Of a stretch of 64,000 nt of DNA, positions 1-12,066 are shown in pieces. This DNA comes from Absidia repens. Its lineage: Eukaryota; Mucoromycota; Mucoromycetes; Mucorales; Cunninghamellaceae. Positions within the stretch are counted from its first letter, which is position 1; every line of letters starts with the position of its first letter. Under the pieces are notes generated by a model. The model did no database searches. It was given only the letters and a program-made list of their open reading frames with translations, and was not told the origin of the DNA. The stretch is taken from the NCBI GenBank assembly GCA_002105175.1, contig MCGE01000005.1:1302001-1366000 (forward strand). Reading direction: 5' to 3'. The translations under genes were made by a program, and so were the position numbers.

Positions 1-50
1 TCCTTTTATTGCCCGGTTACTCACACTTAAAGTCATGGTCTTAACAAAGT

Positions 51-683
51 ATGTATCCCAGAATTTCTGTCGACAACTTCGTCAGTGATGAAACAAGAGC
101 GCATGACTATCTACAATTCTTTTCAGGGAATAGCAATAATCCGTTCTCACCACCTATCATTCAATTCTCATCGTCACAACTACCAACGTCATCGATACCT
201 ATCCAGCGACATGAAGATGATCACCAAAGTCAAAAGAGCTCTTCTCCAATGGATGATACCCGAACATTATACAATGAATTAAAACGAATGCTGCCATTAG
301 ACTTTGTGCATGCTCGACATAGACGAAGGTTGATGAGGCGACGACGCGCTGATCCACTGTCAACTTCGGTACGTAAACGTCCCACGGTACAACCACAGCA
401 GCAAGCAGCGGTAAACGGGAGTGAACCTGGATGTGAACATTCCTCCACGCCGACGGAACCTTACCTCGACGACCCACAAATTATCATAGATGACGCCTTG
501 GCTTATATCCGACGACTGATGAGGGAGGTGGACTTCGTGATAACTCAATATGACGAATGGCGCCACCTGCCGAAGAACCAGGAAATCGAAAGCGCTGAAA
601 TCTTGTTGGCCTGGAAGAAGGAGATGGATCGGGAAGAAGCGATATTCAACAAGCATCAACTGTCAGAACCTCCATCACCATAA
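51..683 (+). CDS. Hypothetical protein (210 aa), unrecognised
   Basis: This is an intronless ORF. An in-frame TAA just upstream (42-44) makes the ATG at 51 the natural start, unless the segment is a last exon of a gene beginning before the window. The N-terminal third is Ser/Pro/Gln-rich and looks disordered. A strongly basic stretch follows (HARHRRRLMRRRR, about residues 88-100), then an acidic, probably helical C-terminal part rich in Asp, Glu and Trp (about residues 140-205). I see no catalytic motif, signal peptide or membrane segment. The basic patch could bind nucleic acid or act as a nuclear signal, but that is inference only. The length and lack of stops in an AT-rich region, plus the amino-acid composition, favour a real gene. 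I do not recognise the family. Confidence 0.55.
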   Translation: MYPRISVDNFVSDETRAHDYLQFFSGNSNNPFSPPIIQFSSSQLPTSSIPIQRHEDDHQSQKSSSPMDDTRTLYNELKRMLPLDFVHARHRRRLMRRRRADPLSTSVRKRPTVQPQQQAAVNGSEPGCEHSSTPTEPYLDDPQIIIDDALAYIRRLMREVDFVITQYDEWRHLPKNQEIESAEILLAWKKEMDREEAIFNKHQLSEPPSP

Positions 684-2611
684 CTTCAACAATTCTGAAA
701 CCAAGTCCACTTCAAATACATCCATGGAAGATTAGTAGTAGAACATATATTTAAATTATTAGCTAGTTTTATCCAATATAGGAAATATTTGTTTTTCATA
801 GTTTATTATGTTGTGGGATCTTTTTAGACGGGATGATAGTCGAGGGGACTACGGATTGAGGGGGTGGGGTGGGTGTTAAAGAGGGGAATGTTATTGTAAT
901 TGTGGTTATGATTGTGTTGGGGCTGTGGTTTGGCAGAGTTGAGCGTGGATCTTGGCGAAGAGTGGTGGAATGGCAAAGTTTCAAATTCCGCACACATGAT
1001 TTTTTTTTTTTTTTTTTTTTTTTTGCGCTCTTTCTTTCTTTTTTCCTTCAGCATTGGAACCTTTTTGGGATAGAGTGGGACTTAGATTAATGTTAGGTCT
1101 AGTTTAGAAGGGTTTGCAGCTCAGGGATTACAAGATGCATGGGGAAGCCCTTTCATTTTGAATCTAAAATCTGAAAGCACCATCAGTTGGTTTTTTGGAG
1201 CCTCCATTAGCTTAAGTTAGCGTCCATAGTTTGATTCTATATTTAAATAAAATATGTCTCTTTTACAGGCCTCAATGAAAAATGCTCCACTAGTCTCTCT
1301 CATGCCTTGTGCAATAGATTCTTTTTTTTTTTTTTTTTTTTTTTACTGCCATCATTCCTTTCGATTAAGATCGATTGTTGCTGAGCTGCCATAAATGTTA
1401 TCTGTTTTGACTTTCTCATGCCTTATACAAAATATTGATACTTTTATTACAATTGTTCCTTTAGATTAGTGCTGACTACTCTCATACTAATCTCTCCCCC
1501 ATGCTACCTCCATTAGATCTAGTGTTACAATGAACCCCACACACTTGATTTAGTAGTTACCATATTCAAATAAAATATGTCTCTTTTATTGATTATCCAC
1601 GGACCCATTACATAGCTAGTAAAGCCTTCATTCTAGCTACTTTTTGAGTGCTATATCATAAGCCAGCTTTCGAGCACACCCACAATGAGTATTTTAGGGT
1701 CCCAGCGACGGTTTTCGGTCCTAGGTCACTTAATATGAACTGCGGCTCTATTCCTGTTCTACTTTCCTATTATTCAATGTAGACCGTGCCGTCAGTGGTT
1801 CCTTTTTTTTTTTTTTTTTAATAAATCTTCTACTAGACTAGACATATTGTATATATTTTTATTTTCCACAATAAACCTTAAACATCCAAACGAAAATCAG
1901 CTATATCCAATGGACCCTTCACTAACAGTGTGGAATGACGGAGGCACCAACACCTGTCCAATTTTTTTTTCCCATACACACAAAAATGCCGATCTGCTGC
2001 ACATACCCAAAAGACTGCTCCCTAAAAGTGCCAAATGGTGCGAGTATGAAATTGAAGTGTGTCCGTGAGTCCTCGCCCTTGCAGGCGGACTATACATATG
2101 TCTCTTCCAAAAACATTGTTTCACCCCATAGTATTACCCCTCGCTTTTTTTTTTTTTTTTTTTTTGGCAAATATCTAGAGTTGTGATTCTTCGATGCATC
2201 AGCCAAAATTGACCAACTTTAAATAACAACGACTTTATATATATACATACACAACTACATAAATCTCTTCCATTCTATCCTCACTACCGTATTACACGTT
2301 TGAAATTTCTATTTCCAAAAAAAAACACCTAGGTATTTTCCATATGACAAGACCCAGAATTTTTTACGTTCGTGCTGAACTGCACCATATCCACACCATA
2401 ATTCCTCTTCATTTTTCCCAATAATAATAAACATCAATTGACAAAAATTTAAAAAAATGCATTTGTTTTATTGCTTGGAGACATAACTATGTAAAATTAA
2501 TAATAAAAGGGAACTATAGATCTAATCAAAATATAAAACATGAAGTGAGGAGGGAGAAGATACTAATATGATAGATAAAAGAATGGGGGGTGGTAAAAGG
2601 GAGTGGGGTTT
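684..2611. other. Intergenic spacer with a repeat copy
   Basis: No convincing gene lies here. The short ORFs present are AT-rich and run through poly-T tracts (about 999-1024, 1321-1344, 1804-1820 and 2145-2166). A reverse-oriented copy of the interspersed repeat described below occupies about 1080-1500. The right end holds the 3' flank of the Ctf4 gene, which is transcribed leftward. Confidence 0.6.
1080..1500 (-). repeat. Interspersed repeat, copy A (reverse)
   Basis: Read on the minus strand, this segment matches copies near 18.2, 30.5, 43.0 and 52.4 kb. It shares the core ATCCAAAATGAAAGGGTTTC-like block, the flanking CTAAGCTAATGAAGG block and the ACATGAGAGAGACTAATG block. On the plus strand it carries AATAAA-type sequences near 1245. 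No coding capacity is visible. Confidence 0.7.
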
Positions 2612-3540
2612 TCATCGAGATCGCTTGGGTACAGGGGAGGTCATTGTTGAGTCCATATCCATGGTGCTACTGTCATGAATCGAGCTGCCACCATCAATGT
2701 TTGAGGAGCTTTGAGTTGAGGGTCGTTTTCGGCTGTTGCCAAGCGTACTGCTAAAGCTTGCACCACTGCCATCATCATCCCGGCCAGCAAAAGCAAGGTC
2801 ACTTGACATGGTCGATCTTGAAGAAGGAAAGAGATTGACTTGAGATTGTTGAAAATCAGACAGTGACACCGTGTGGGGATTGCTGACTCGTTGTTGATTC
2901 ATGAAATTGAGTTCCTTGATTTCCGTAAACTTGTCTGCCAAGGTAGCCAGTCGATGACGAGATGCGATTTGAATGGCAGCATCCACTGATCTTGATATAT
3001 GTAATGCATTCGCGAGGTCTAATGCGCGAGTCAGTTTTTCTGATTTGCATGCCAGCTAATAATGACGGTAATAATAATAAAAATAGCACCATCAGCGTCA
3101 GATAAATAAATAAATATATACATATATGTAATCATTTCCCTCCCGCACCCTCGCCTTTCTTACCTGAATCAGTTGTAACAATGCCTTGTCCATTTCAACA
3201 TCCGCTTGGCCAAGTTCACGTTCATACTGTTCTGCCAGGTCGGTCGCATCAGCTTCATCACGTTCATGCAATGAGACAATACGTTTTCGTAAATAGCTAA
3301 TAATAAAAACATATTTCATCAGTTTCTTCACTCTTCCTATTGCTTCAATACTAAGTGTATCTCACTTACATTTCTTCCAAGTCATCACATTTTGAATCTG
3401 TGCCAGCGGTCGGTATACGGAGGGGTACTTCAGTAGCTAGTGGGACAGGGAAGTAAGGTTCAGTACTTTGTCCCTGTCAGAACCGAGAATAATAATATAA
3501 GAAAAAAAATTGTCAGCAAGCTTCCGTCGTTTGTAGCCTT

Positions 3541-3595
<55 letters not shown>

Positions 3596-6388
3596 ACCCG
3601 TAAAATAATACACATAAGACGATCATGCAACAATCCTACTGGCCAGTAAGTTTCCGTTCGTTCACGACTGTGTGCCGTTTGTACGCCATCAAAGAGAGGG
3701 ATCCATGCTGTCTGACCCGGTCGACGCTGACGGTGAAGAACGCGCAGGACACCTCTTGAATCGTAAGTCGCTGGCTGTGAAGTTTCTGAGAATCCAATCC
3801 ACGTCAACTCGCTTTCGTTCGAAAGGGGTAAAGGCCCACGTTGTATGATATCATTGCTGTTGGTGTTGACGAGTATGAATTCCAGGTTTTGCTGCTGTTT
3901 GTTGATCGTTGGGCCTGTAGAGCATACGATAAGTGCAAGATCAGATTTGCCGACAATAGACACAACATCTTGAATGCAGAAGAGATGAGATTGGATGCCA
4001 GATAGGGTGTAAATCCGAACATATCCATTGCTTGTGGTGACAATAACTGAATCTTCGTTAATGGCAACAGCTAAAAAAAAAAAATGAGTTCGTTTTCATC
4101 TCATTGTCAGTCTTTTCATTTCTATCCCATTGTTTGCCTTACCTTCAACGTCTTCTCCTAGTGGTAAGAAAGCTGTCCATTCTTTTTGATTTGACCAGGA
4201 GTTTAGTGGGCGGAAGTGGACCATCGAAGCAGTACGCTCAATCTTGCTTTCATTGTCATCATCATCATCATCGCTGAGAATATCGTCGTCGTCATCATCG
4301 ATACCACCAGCGCCGGTTCGTGTTCGCTTTTCTTTTGGTTTTTCTTGCCCTTCAACAGCAAAGACCAATCCATTGGAACCAAGAGCAGCCATTGAGTAGT
4401 GGACATAATCAGAAAAGTGAAAGTTGCGGTGTTCAGACTGATCATGAAATTCAACGTTGATGATTGAGTTGGTGCTTTGATAAACTGTGTAAACGATGCC
4501 AACCAGATTAAAGTCGAGGTAGCGCCGCTCCGTCTCTTCCGGCGTCGTTTCATTTGCCATACGCTTGAAGGTTGTCGAGCCTGGCTGGAATCGCATCGGC
4601 CATTCCAAGGAAGATACAGGTCCTATAAAAATAACATATAACGATGAGTCTAATCCATGTTTTAATAGTGTTTCTTTCTTTTTTCTTCTTCTCTTACCAC
4701 TGATTTGTTGCATACGAGATTGTGGAGGTCCAACTACAGCACCGTTTTGTACACTTTCCATATCAGAGAATAAATTTTCGTCTAGCACTTCATCCAGCGC
4801 TTCGCCATCATCAATTTGTTCACCATCATCAATTTGTTCGCCATCATCAGTTTGTTCGCCATCATCAATTTGTCGGTGGCGCGCAAGTCCTTCACCGCTG
4901 TCCGAATCATCTGCCAGGGCCATGTCATCCAAAAAATTTGTCATTGTTGATGTATCATTTTCACCTGAGTAAGTCCATTCTGTGTTAGGATCGTGTAAGT
5001 TTTCCGGTACAGCATTTTCCCATGCCATGAGACGATTAGAGTCAAGAATCTACCATACATTAAAGACATGAATATAACTGTCAGCCCCGCCCCCTCCCTC
5101 CCTCTATTTGGTGCATGCTGAGGATTAATTGTGCTTACCGTATATGTCAACTCATTTTTAGCCGTGTGCCATGCGAAACCCGCCGCTTCATCAGACAATT
5201 CAAGTCGATTGACAACTTCCCTTTTTTCCATGTCCCAGATATAAATGTAGTGGTATTTGCCAGCAACCGCGAGATAATGACCATTCGGGGACCATTTCAG
5301 TTTTGTGGGTTCCTATTAAAGACAAGCGTGTAATTCAATCGTAAGTAAATAACTTTCTAGGCTGCTTTCCATTTCTTGCCAGCTACGACATTCGTTTACG
5401 TACCTCATCAGGTTGGGATTTCAATGTATAACGAACCGACCAATTATCCCGTTCAAGAATTTGTATATCTGCGATAGAATAGTAAAAAAAAAAAAAAATC
5501 GATTAATATTCTATCATTTTAATGGCAATTCATAAAGGACGCTTACCTCCTTTTTTTTCAATGACAGCAACAAGAGATCCAGACGGGTTCCAAGCAATAT
5601 TTCCAGATTTGATGACATCTGGCGATGTAGCAGAGACTTTATCTTTCAGGGTTTGGATTACAGAAGGGGCGCCAGACGAGGGATTGACATCCCAAATAAT
5701 GACCGTACCATCACAAGCACTAGATAGCAAATATTTGTTTCTAGGATCGTATGCCACAGATTTGACTGGATGACGGTGTCCTACCAAGACAACGATAATT
5801 GTCACATCGCTCAACAATATCAGCCGGATCGTTTCTTCACTATATAGAAAAGAAAACAAAATGCGATCAGAAATATGATTCCAACAAGGACCGTTTTCCT
5901 TTGGTGTACTTACTCGGTCGCAACGGCCAATTTTTGTCCAGTAGGATCGAAGTCGATATCATTGATGGATACTTGACTGCGAATCAGTAGCTTCGAAGCA
6001 GAAGGGGTTACAATGTCCAGTAACATGACTTTTCCGTCACCTCCACCAGTAGCAATAAAGTCTTCCTATAGTAAAGGTAACAAGTGTTGGTTAAGACTAA
6101 ACATTTCCATTTTAGCAATAACAAATACTTACATGTATAGACACGCTAGTAATATTTCCATCATAATCGTGAGTGAATCTTTTCTTGACATTGTGACTTG
6201 GTGTAGCACTATAGACCATGAGGTTACTGTACTGTTGTGCAGCGAAAAGCGTGCTGAAAGAAAAATAAGACATAATGCGTGATGTGAGCAAAAACAAGGT
6301 ATCATAAATTGGGTAAAGTCTTCATTTACCTTCCATCCTTTTGATATAACAAGTGGTTAATATCTTTACTGGCAGTTATAGGGTCCAT
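2612..6388 (-). CDS. mcl1: Ctf4/Mcl1/WDHD1 (AND-1) replisome adaptor
   Basis: This is a chromatin-bound trimeric hub that links the CMG helicase to DNA polymerase alpha and sister-chromatid cohesion. Twelve exons close in frame: 6388-6330, 6253-6133, 6065-5914, 5839-5547, 5468-5404, 5312-5139, 5049-4698, 4622-4143, 4070-3598, 3473-3370, 3296-3164 and 3055-2612, giving 949 aa. The N-terminal half has WD-repeat blades (SACDGTVIIWDV, YHYIYIWDM). An acidic linker with repeated DDGEQ units follows. Then comes the SepB/Mcl1-mid domain with the family signatures INVEFHDQSEHR and YSMAALGSNG, and a helical C-terminal domain (RALDLANAL, IQIASRHRLATLADK). The tail is Ser-rich with a basic PKRSR end and no HMG box, as in other fungi. 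From the ATG at 6388 the usual first WD blade is missing. An acceptor at about 6413 would read LDLI in front of it, so an undetected upstream exon or a real N-terminal loss is possible. One intron contains a 50-T tract. Confidence 0.93.
3542..3591 (+). repeat. Poly-T tract, 50 bases, inside a Ctf4 intron
   Basis: Fifty consecutive T on the plus strand lie just 3' of the splice donor at 3597 on the minus (coding) strand. In the transcript this is a poly-A run near the start of the intron, so it does not interrupt the frame. Confidence 0.95.
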
Positions 6389-6606
6389 AATCAAATCCAA
6401 CTGAATTACGAGAAACAAAAAAAAAAAGGTACTCGCGTTTTTAAAAAAAAAAAAAAAAAGCTGGCGCGCCAAATTAAGGCCGCCGACGGAGTTGAATTCT
6501 AGGACAATACCAATCAAAAAAAAAAAAAAAAATACCGCAGCCTTCAACAGAAAAAGATTTTTTTTTAATTTTTTATTCTTTCCTTCGACAAATCATATTT
6601 ACAACA
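6389..6606. promoter_or_regulatory. Divergent promoter with an E2F-like palindrome
   Basis: These 218 bases separate the Ctf4 start from the start of the zinc-motif gene. They hold the perfect palindrome TGGCGCGCCA at 6462-6471, which reads TTTGGCGCGCCA on the minus strand and so fits the E2F consensus TTTSSCGC. An ACTCGCGTT block with a CGCG core is nearby at about 6431-6439, and T/A tracts flank both. The placement beside a replication gene supports S-phase control, but this is inference. Confidence 0.5.
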
Positions 6607-7716
6607 ATGCTCTCTGTAGACCAATCTATTCAAGGCTGCCCTTTGTGCTCTTCCTCCATTGAAGAGAAATACATTAACATGGATACAAAGATGACTATGT
6701 GTGAAAATATTAAGGTATTTTGTTTTAAAAAGAAAAAAACTGATGAAATTATTTTTTACTGACCTTCCACTTTGATTGAACTTTAGTGCCTTTATCCCTT
6801 CAATACAACGAACGCTAGCCGATTTCTGAAGAAAGTACCGCACTTATTGGACAGCAATGACAGCAGCATTGCGTTTAAAGGTAAGAGACAGGCAAGGCAT
6901 CCACTTGACGAAGCAGTCCGTTCTGGAAATGGTAAGAGGCAAAAGATTGCAAATTTTTTGACTTCACCTATTAAACAGACAAAAAACTCTTTGATTCTGG
7001 CTCTTCCTAGCGAGCCTACTTCTTCTGGAACTTTGCAGTTGACTTCCACTTCAGCTTCTGAAACTCAAGGTAAATAAGTCAAAAAAAAATGAAAGACTCA
7101 GAAATGCTGTAATACTAACTGACTGGTTCGTTTTTTTTTAGACATGATTGCTTCCAAAGACTGCGGATCACCAAATGTATCGATGGAAGCGATGTATACC
7201 GATCAGTTTGACTGTATCCTCGAAGACTTAGTCCACACTCAGCAACCGTCAACAACCGAACACTTTTCTTTGGGTGACATTGAACGATTCTTACAAGACG
7301 ATATGGAACCAGTATTGCCAACTTCCGAAGGGGATATCATTGATTTAGCCCATCCTATGGCCTGGCTGGACGAAATGGTTCAAGATCAAAACGACACTGG
7401 TATAGTCACCAAGTTAGACAATGAAGTATTAAGCATTGCGACTGAAGATGCATTTGATTTAATAGATCCTTTAGTGTGGCTGGACAACATCTATGAACAT
7501 CACATCAAGAAAGAACGAAGTCATAGCATTGACAATAACTCGGAGAACGAGTCGGTGATCGGCACCCCCAAAGAAGATGCTATGGATACCCTGGAACCGG
7601 TGGTTTGGCTTAACGATATGCTTCAAGATGATGATATCAATACCATGGATGTCAAATGCAACCCTTTGCAATCAAACCATGAGTTGGATTCTCTACTTGG
7701 ATTCTCTTTGGAATGA
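6607..7716 (+). CDS. Small zinc-motif protein with three WLD boxes
   Basis: Three exons (6607-6714, 6787-7069 and 7142-7716) give 321 aa. The last intron has a TACTAAC branch site. The N terminus has CPLC near residue 11, then LTMCENIKC-like spacing across the first junction (MCENIKCLYPF). This is a four-cysteine C-x2-C...C-x4-C arrangement followed by a YP motif, and it resembles the N-terminal motif of vertebrate USPL1. No ubiquitin/SUMO protease domain follows. The middle is basic (GKRQARH, GNGKRQK), perhaps a nuclear signal. The acidic C-terminal half holds three copies of a box: DIIDLAHPMAWLDEM, DAFDLIDPLVWLDNI and DAMDTLEPVVWLNDM. Such acidic boxes with bulky hydrophobics could bind a partner or activate transcription, but I do not know the function. 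The gene shares a divergent promoter with Ctf4. Confidence 0.75.
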
Positions 7717-8361
7717 AGATAGTACGCTTAGAATAGCTTCTTTTGTCCCCGTCACACACTTTTGTATATAGTATTATTTATTCCCTATTAGTTTTTCCCT
7801 CATTTATTAGCCATCTTAATAGTTTTTCCCAATTATTATTATTATCTATCATTTGATTTTGAATAAAACGACTTTATTGGCTTTTTATCATGAATTTGAT
7901 TACGCTTTTGTTTTGTTTTACTTGATAGCAATGCTTTTATATTGTTGTTTATATAAATAGATCGAAAGAACATCCAGACATGGAGGTTAGACAATAAATT
8001 GAATCAACAAAACAATGGGGTCTTTTTTTTTTATCTTATTGACATATCCTATTATATATTATCAGTATTCATGATGACTCGTAGTACATGAATCATTACC
8101 ACAGCATAACCATGTTATGATCACTCTTAGCTTCCTACTATTTTCCTATGTAGTAGAAAGGTCTTTAAATAGTTTTCACGGAAGGGACTCTCTAATAATT
8201 AAATTGCGCATCTGCTGTCATTTTTTTCTTACTCCTTGAATTCTCTCTCTTTCTCTTTTTTTTTTTTTTTTTAATCACCCTTATCTCCCTTTTTTTTTCA
8301 TTCTACTTGTTTTTCTTTTTCTTCTCTTTAGTGATATTTTTATCTAGTTTACTTTCAAACA
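7717..8361. other. Intergenic spacer
   Basis: The spacer contains the 3' end of the preceding gene, with AATAAA near 7862, and the T-rich leader of the LtrA-family gene, with pyrimidine tracts from about 8220 to 8340. I see no gene in it. Confidence 0.6.
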
Positions 8362-11300
8362 ATGAGCACCACTGGACGAGGGACAATACGACGTGGACCT
8401 ACAATGAGGGGCGGTTATCGGCCACCTGTGGAGAATCAGTCACGGCAACCCACCTTGGCCAGTCGCCGGAAAAAAAATGCTGATGAAGAACAATTTATTG
8501 CTCTCAATCAATCCTCTAAAGGCCCTCGATACCATGATGACAACGACGGTGATAACGATGAGCATGTTGAAATGACCAATATCGATATAGGCAATTCTGA
8601 TGAAAAAAATATAAATACCTATCACCATGGGGATGAAACCTTTGGAGATGTGCTATCCCATCCGCTTGAAGAACTACAGGCTCATCGCAAGCGAAAAGAA
8701 GAGTTTGAAGAACGAAAGCAAAAATCAAGGTCAGGGTAAGTCAGAAGAGAATATATGCTACTGCTAGTATGTGTACGCTGCGTGCAGTACGAAGTAGATA
8801 AAAATGCATGTTTTATGTTGGACTAATCTGTTACATTGTATTGTACTCCATGATATATGATACTGTATCATAGTGTTCTTGATCAAGTTGAACCAGAACA
8901 TCTTCAAGACTTCGTTGTTGGTAAGGGGTATAGCAATGCATTCAAGAAACAAAAAAAAAAAAATGTACTCATAATAAAACACTTGGTAATCAACGTTTTT
9001 AATAGTCGTCCATTTCCGTCAACTACGAGGAAATCAGGGGTTTGCAATAGATCATGATAAGGCTGCTCAGTTTGCAAAAAAGGCAAGTCGAATTTTGGGT
9101 TAAAAAAAAAAAAAAGGGGTACATATTTTTAAAACGCCGTTTTTCTTTCTTTTTTTTTTTCCTCCCCTTTCATTTTTGCCTAAGATTGGCTTGACTCAAA
9201 AACAACGCATTCAATTCAATGGTGTGCGTGATACTGATGGATTGACAGCTTTTTTATACAAAACCGAGTGTGAATTCTCCATCAAGATACATCATAAGAC
9301 CGTGGCAGCACGACACAGCACCCACCTAGAACACGATGACCACGAACACAATCCCAACAATGATATTATTGAATTCAACGACAATGTTTATGTGGAATTC
9401 AAACCAAAGCATAACCATCATGATCCTAATGCCATGGAGCTCTCTCGCCGTCCCTTCTTCCAGTACCCAGAGCCTGATCTTAGTGCTGACATTGGTCAAG
9501 AAAAGGCGGCGTCTTGGCTGGAATTGTTTTATGACCTGTTTTATGTGGCGACTCTGACACAATTCACACATACTCATGTTATCAAGGATTGGACTTCGCT
9601 GGGGACTTATGCTTCTTGGTTTATCATTACTTGGTGGGCATGGATATCCAGTTCTTTGTAAGTCCACTCCTCTTCCCACCCCTTCCCCCAAAAAAAAAGA
9701 GCCAGTAGAATATTGCCGGTTTACTTACTACTTAGTCGTCTTTTTCGTTCATAATTTAAAGGTACACTGCTCGATTTGATACGTAAGTGAATAGAATATA
9801 GAGTATAGGAATACATTATTGATAGAGATGCTCACTATCATATTAATTATTTTACTTTAGTGATGATGTAGTCCACCATATTTGGAAGTTGATTGAAATG
9901 TGCGCTGTTAGTAAGTATCAAATATATATTTACAATAAATCTATTCTAAATGTACGTGTATTATTTATGTGTGGTGTATGTAGTTGGAATGGCAGGTAGC
10001 TCAGATCACTTCCTGAATTCGCCTGGTTACGTCTATGGTTATATCGGTAAGTTATCATGAGAGTACTGTTGAGTGTTGGTTCAGCATTAGACAGCAGGGT
10101 TTCTCATATTACCTTTTTGTTTATAGCTTTGAAATCAGTTTTGGTTATAGAATACACAATTGGTAAGTAAACAAGAAAAATGGATATAAAAATATTGGAA
10201 TGATTATATATAAATATTTATTTTTTTATTTTTTATTTTTCCAATGTAGTATTTGTCGTAGCCGTGATGATCCGCTCCAAATCCAAATTGCCTCTCTCAT
10301 TTTATATCGGCGCCAACCTTGTCTCCATTGCTTTATGGGGATCGTCGCTTCTGATTCTGGAAAACAAAATCCACCGCGTTTTGTGGTATCTTGGCCTACT
10401 GACTGAAATCCTTGTTAACATTATTGTGCGTGGCGATAAAACATTATCATGGGCTGCTAGTCATTTGGCGGAAAGACTGGGTCTTCTGACTTTGATTGTT
10501 CTTGGCGAAAATTTGATGAGCTTGGTACCGCTCGTCGCTACTTCTGGAACGGCAACTCTGATTATGTTAGTGACAATATAAAAAGTGGGACGACAGGATG
10601 ATAATGGCTAACCTCCCCTTTTTCAATGTTTCTAGGATTCCTAATTTCATGGCTGTCACAATTATATTTGGATTCTTTTTTATGTATTTTGAAGATTTCA
10701 ACAAAGAGGTAAGGCAAAAAAAAAAAAAAAAAGTTGGTGGGGGTATTATAAAACAAGGAAATGTACACTGATTTCACATTTACCGTTTATTTTTTCTAGG
10801 TGTTTTTGCACAACAAGTATCACCAAGTCTGGGTTTATCTTCATTTTCCATTACACTTACTGCAGGTTGCATTTGGTATCTCTTTGATTGACACGTAAGT
10901 TACTTGTTTCGTAGGAGTGGATCTCAGAATCCTTTGATGATATTATGAGGAATTGCGATATAGCGGTAAAGGAGGGATGACACTTATGCTTTTTGTAATT
11001 TTTCTTTTTCTCTAGGTTGAAGGTCTACAAGCAACAAATGGAATCAGAAGGAAGGTTACCAAGTATTGGCGCTGCTAATGCCCATGAAACTGCATCCACC
11101 CCATCCTCTGGTAGTGAACATGGGCAAACATCTACGACATCCTCAGGTACGGACCATGCATCAGCTGCCTTATCCTCATCTCATGGCGGCGGACATCAAG
11201 AAACACCCTCCGTTGCAAAAGGCAACATCCATGGCTCTTCTATACCAGCAACAGAAACAGCATCAAATGCTCACGCTTCTTCAACACACAAAGTAGCCAA

Positions 11301-12066
11301 ACGTGCCATCAAATCGATTCGAATCCTATCGTCTGATCAAAGTTTTGATGAATACAATCCAATGAAGATGACAATCAACATCCAGCAACAACAGCAACGA
11401 CAGCAGTCGCTCCATAGTTTAAGCCGAAAACCATCAGCACCTTCCATCTACGCCGGTTATTTGACTTGGGGTAATTACGCAGCGCATGTGATGGTGTCTA
11501 CCCTGATGCCGATGTTGACATCCTATTCAATCGACAACAATGAGATTGATAAGCCAACACACCATACCCTCTCACGACGATCTGGATCGGGCGCCGAAGA
11601 AAATGCTGTCTTGTCAGATGAAGAAAAGGTTTTTGTGTACAAGACATTTTTGATCTTTGGTGGTGGAATCATTGTAGTGAACTCATTTATCAAGCTTTTA
11701 AACACGAAGATATCAGGTAAAGAGAAAATATTGGCTCCATGCTTCTATATAAAAACCATATCTCAATGGGTATTTTTTCTTTTTTTTTTTCGTGTGTGAT
11801 GACTAGATATGTATGGAAAGCTAATTATTGGTGGTCGTGTATTGGTTGCCTGTATATTATGGTCGTTGTGTGCCGTACCATTCGCTCAATTGGATGCTAT
11901 CATTTTATTAACTGTTATGCTTGGTTCTCTGGGCATTCTAGGTAAAGTAAAAAAAAAGAAATGAGTGCCTGAATAATTTGCTTGTCTTCTTTTTTAACTG
12001 ATTTTCTTTTCTTTTCTTTTTTATTGTTGTCTTGTGTCGCTAGCTTTGGTTGATCTTTTGGACTGA
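8362..12066 (+). CDS. LtrA-family (low temperature requirement A) membrane protein
   Basis: Fourteen exons close in frame: 8362-8735, 8874-8920, 9006-9082, 9185-9657, 9762-9782, 9861-9910, 9984-10046, 10127-10162, 10250-10565, 10636-10708, 10800-10894, 11016-11716, 11807-11941 and 12044-12066, giving 827 aa. Residues 1-165 are polar and cytosolic-looking. The LtrA domain starts near residue 275 with the family signature SWLELFYDLFYVATL. It continues through many hydrophobic helices, including ERLGLLTLIVLGEN. A Ser/His/Gln-rich loop of about 150 residues interrupts the helices (exon 12), and two more helices close the protein. The biochemical role of the family is not established; the bacterial founder was named from a cold-growth phenotype. 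The intron after exon 3 starts with GCAAGT, a GC-AG intron. One exon is only 21 bases. The gene is convergent with the GATA gene. Confidence 0.88.
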
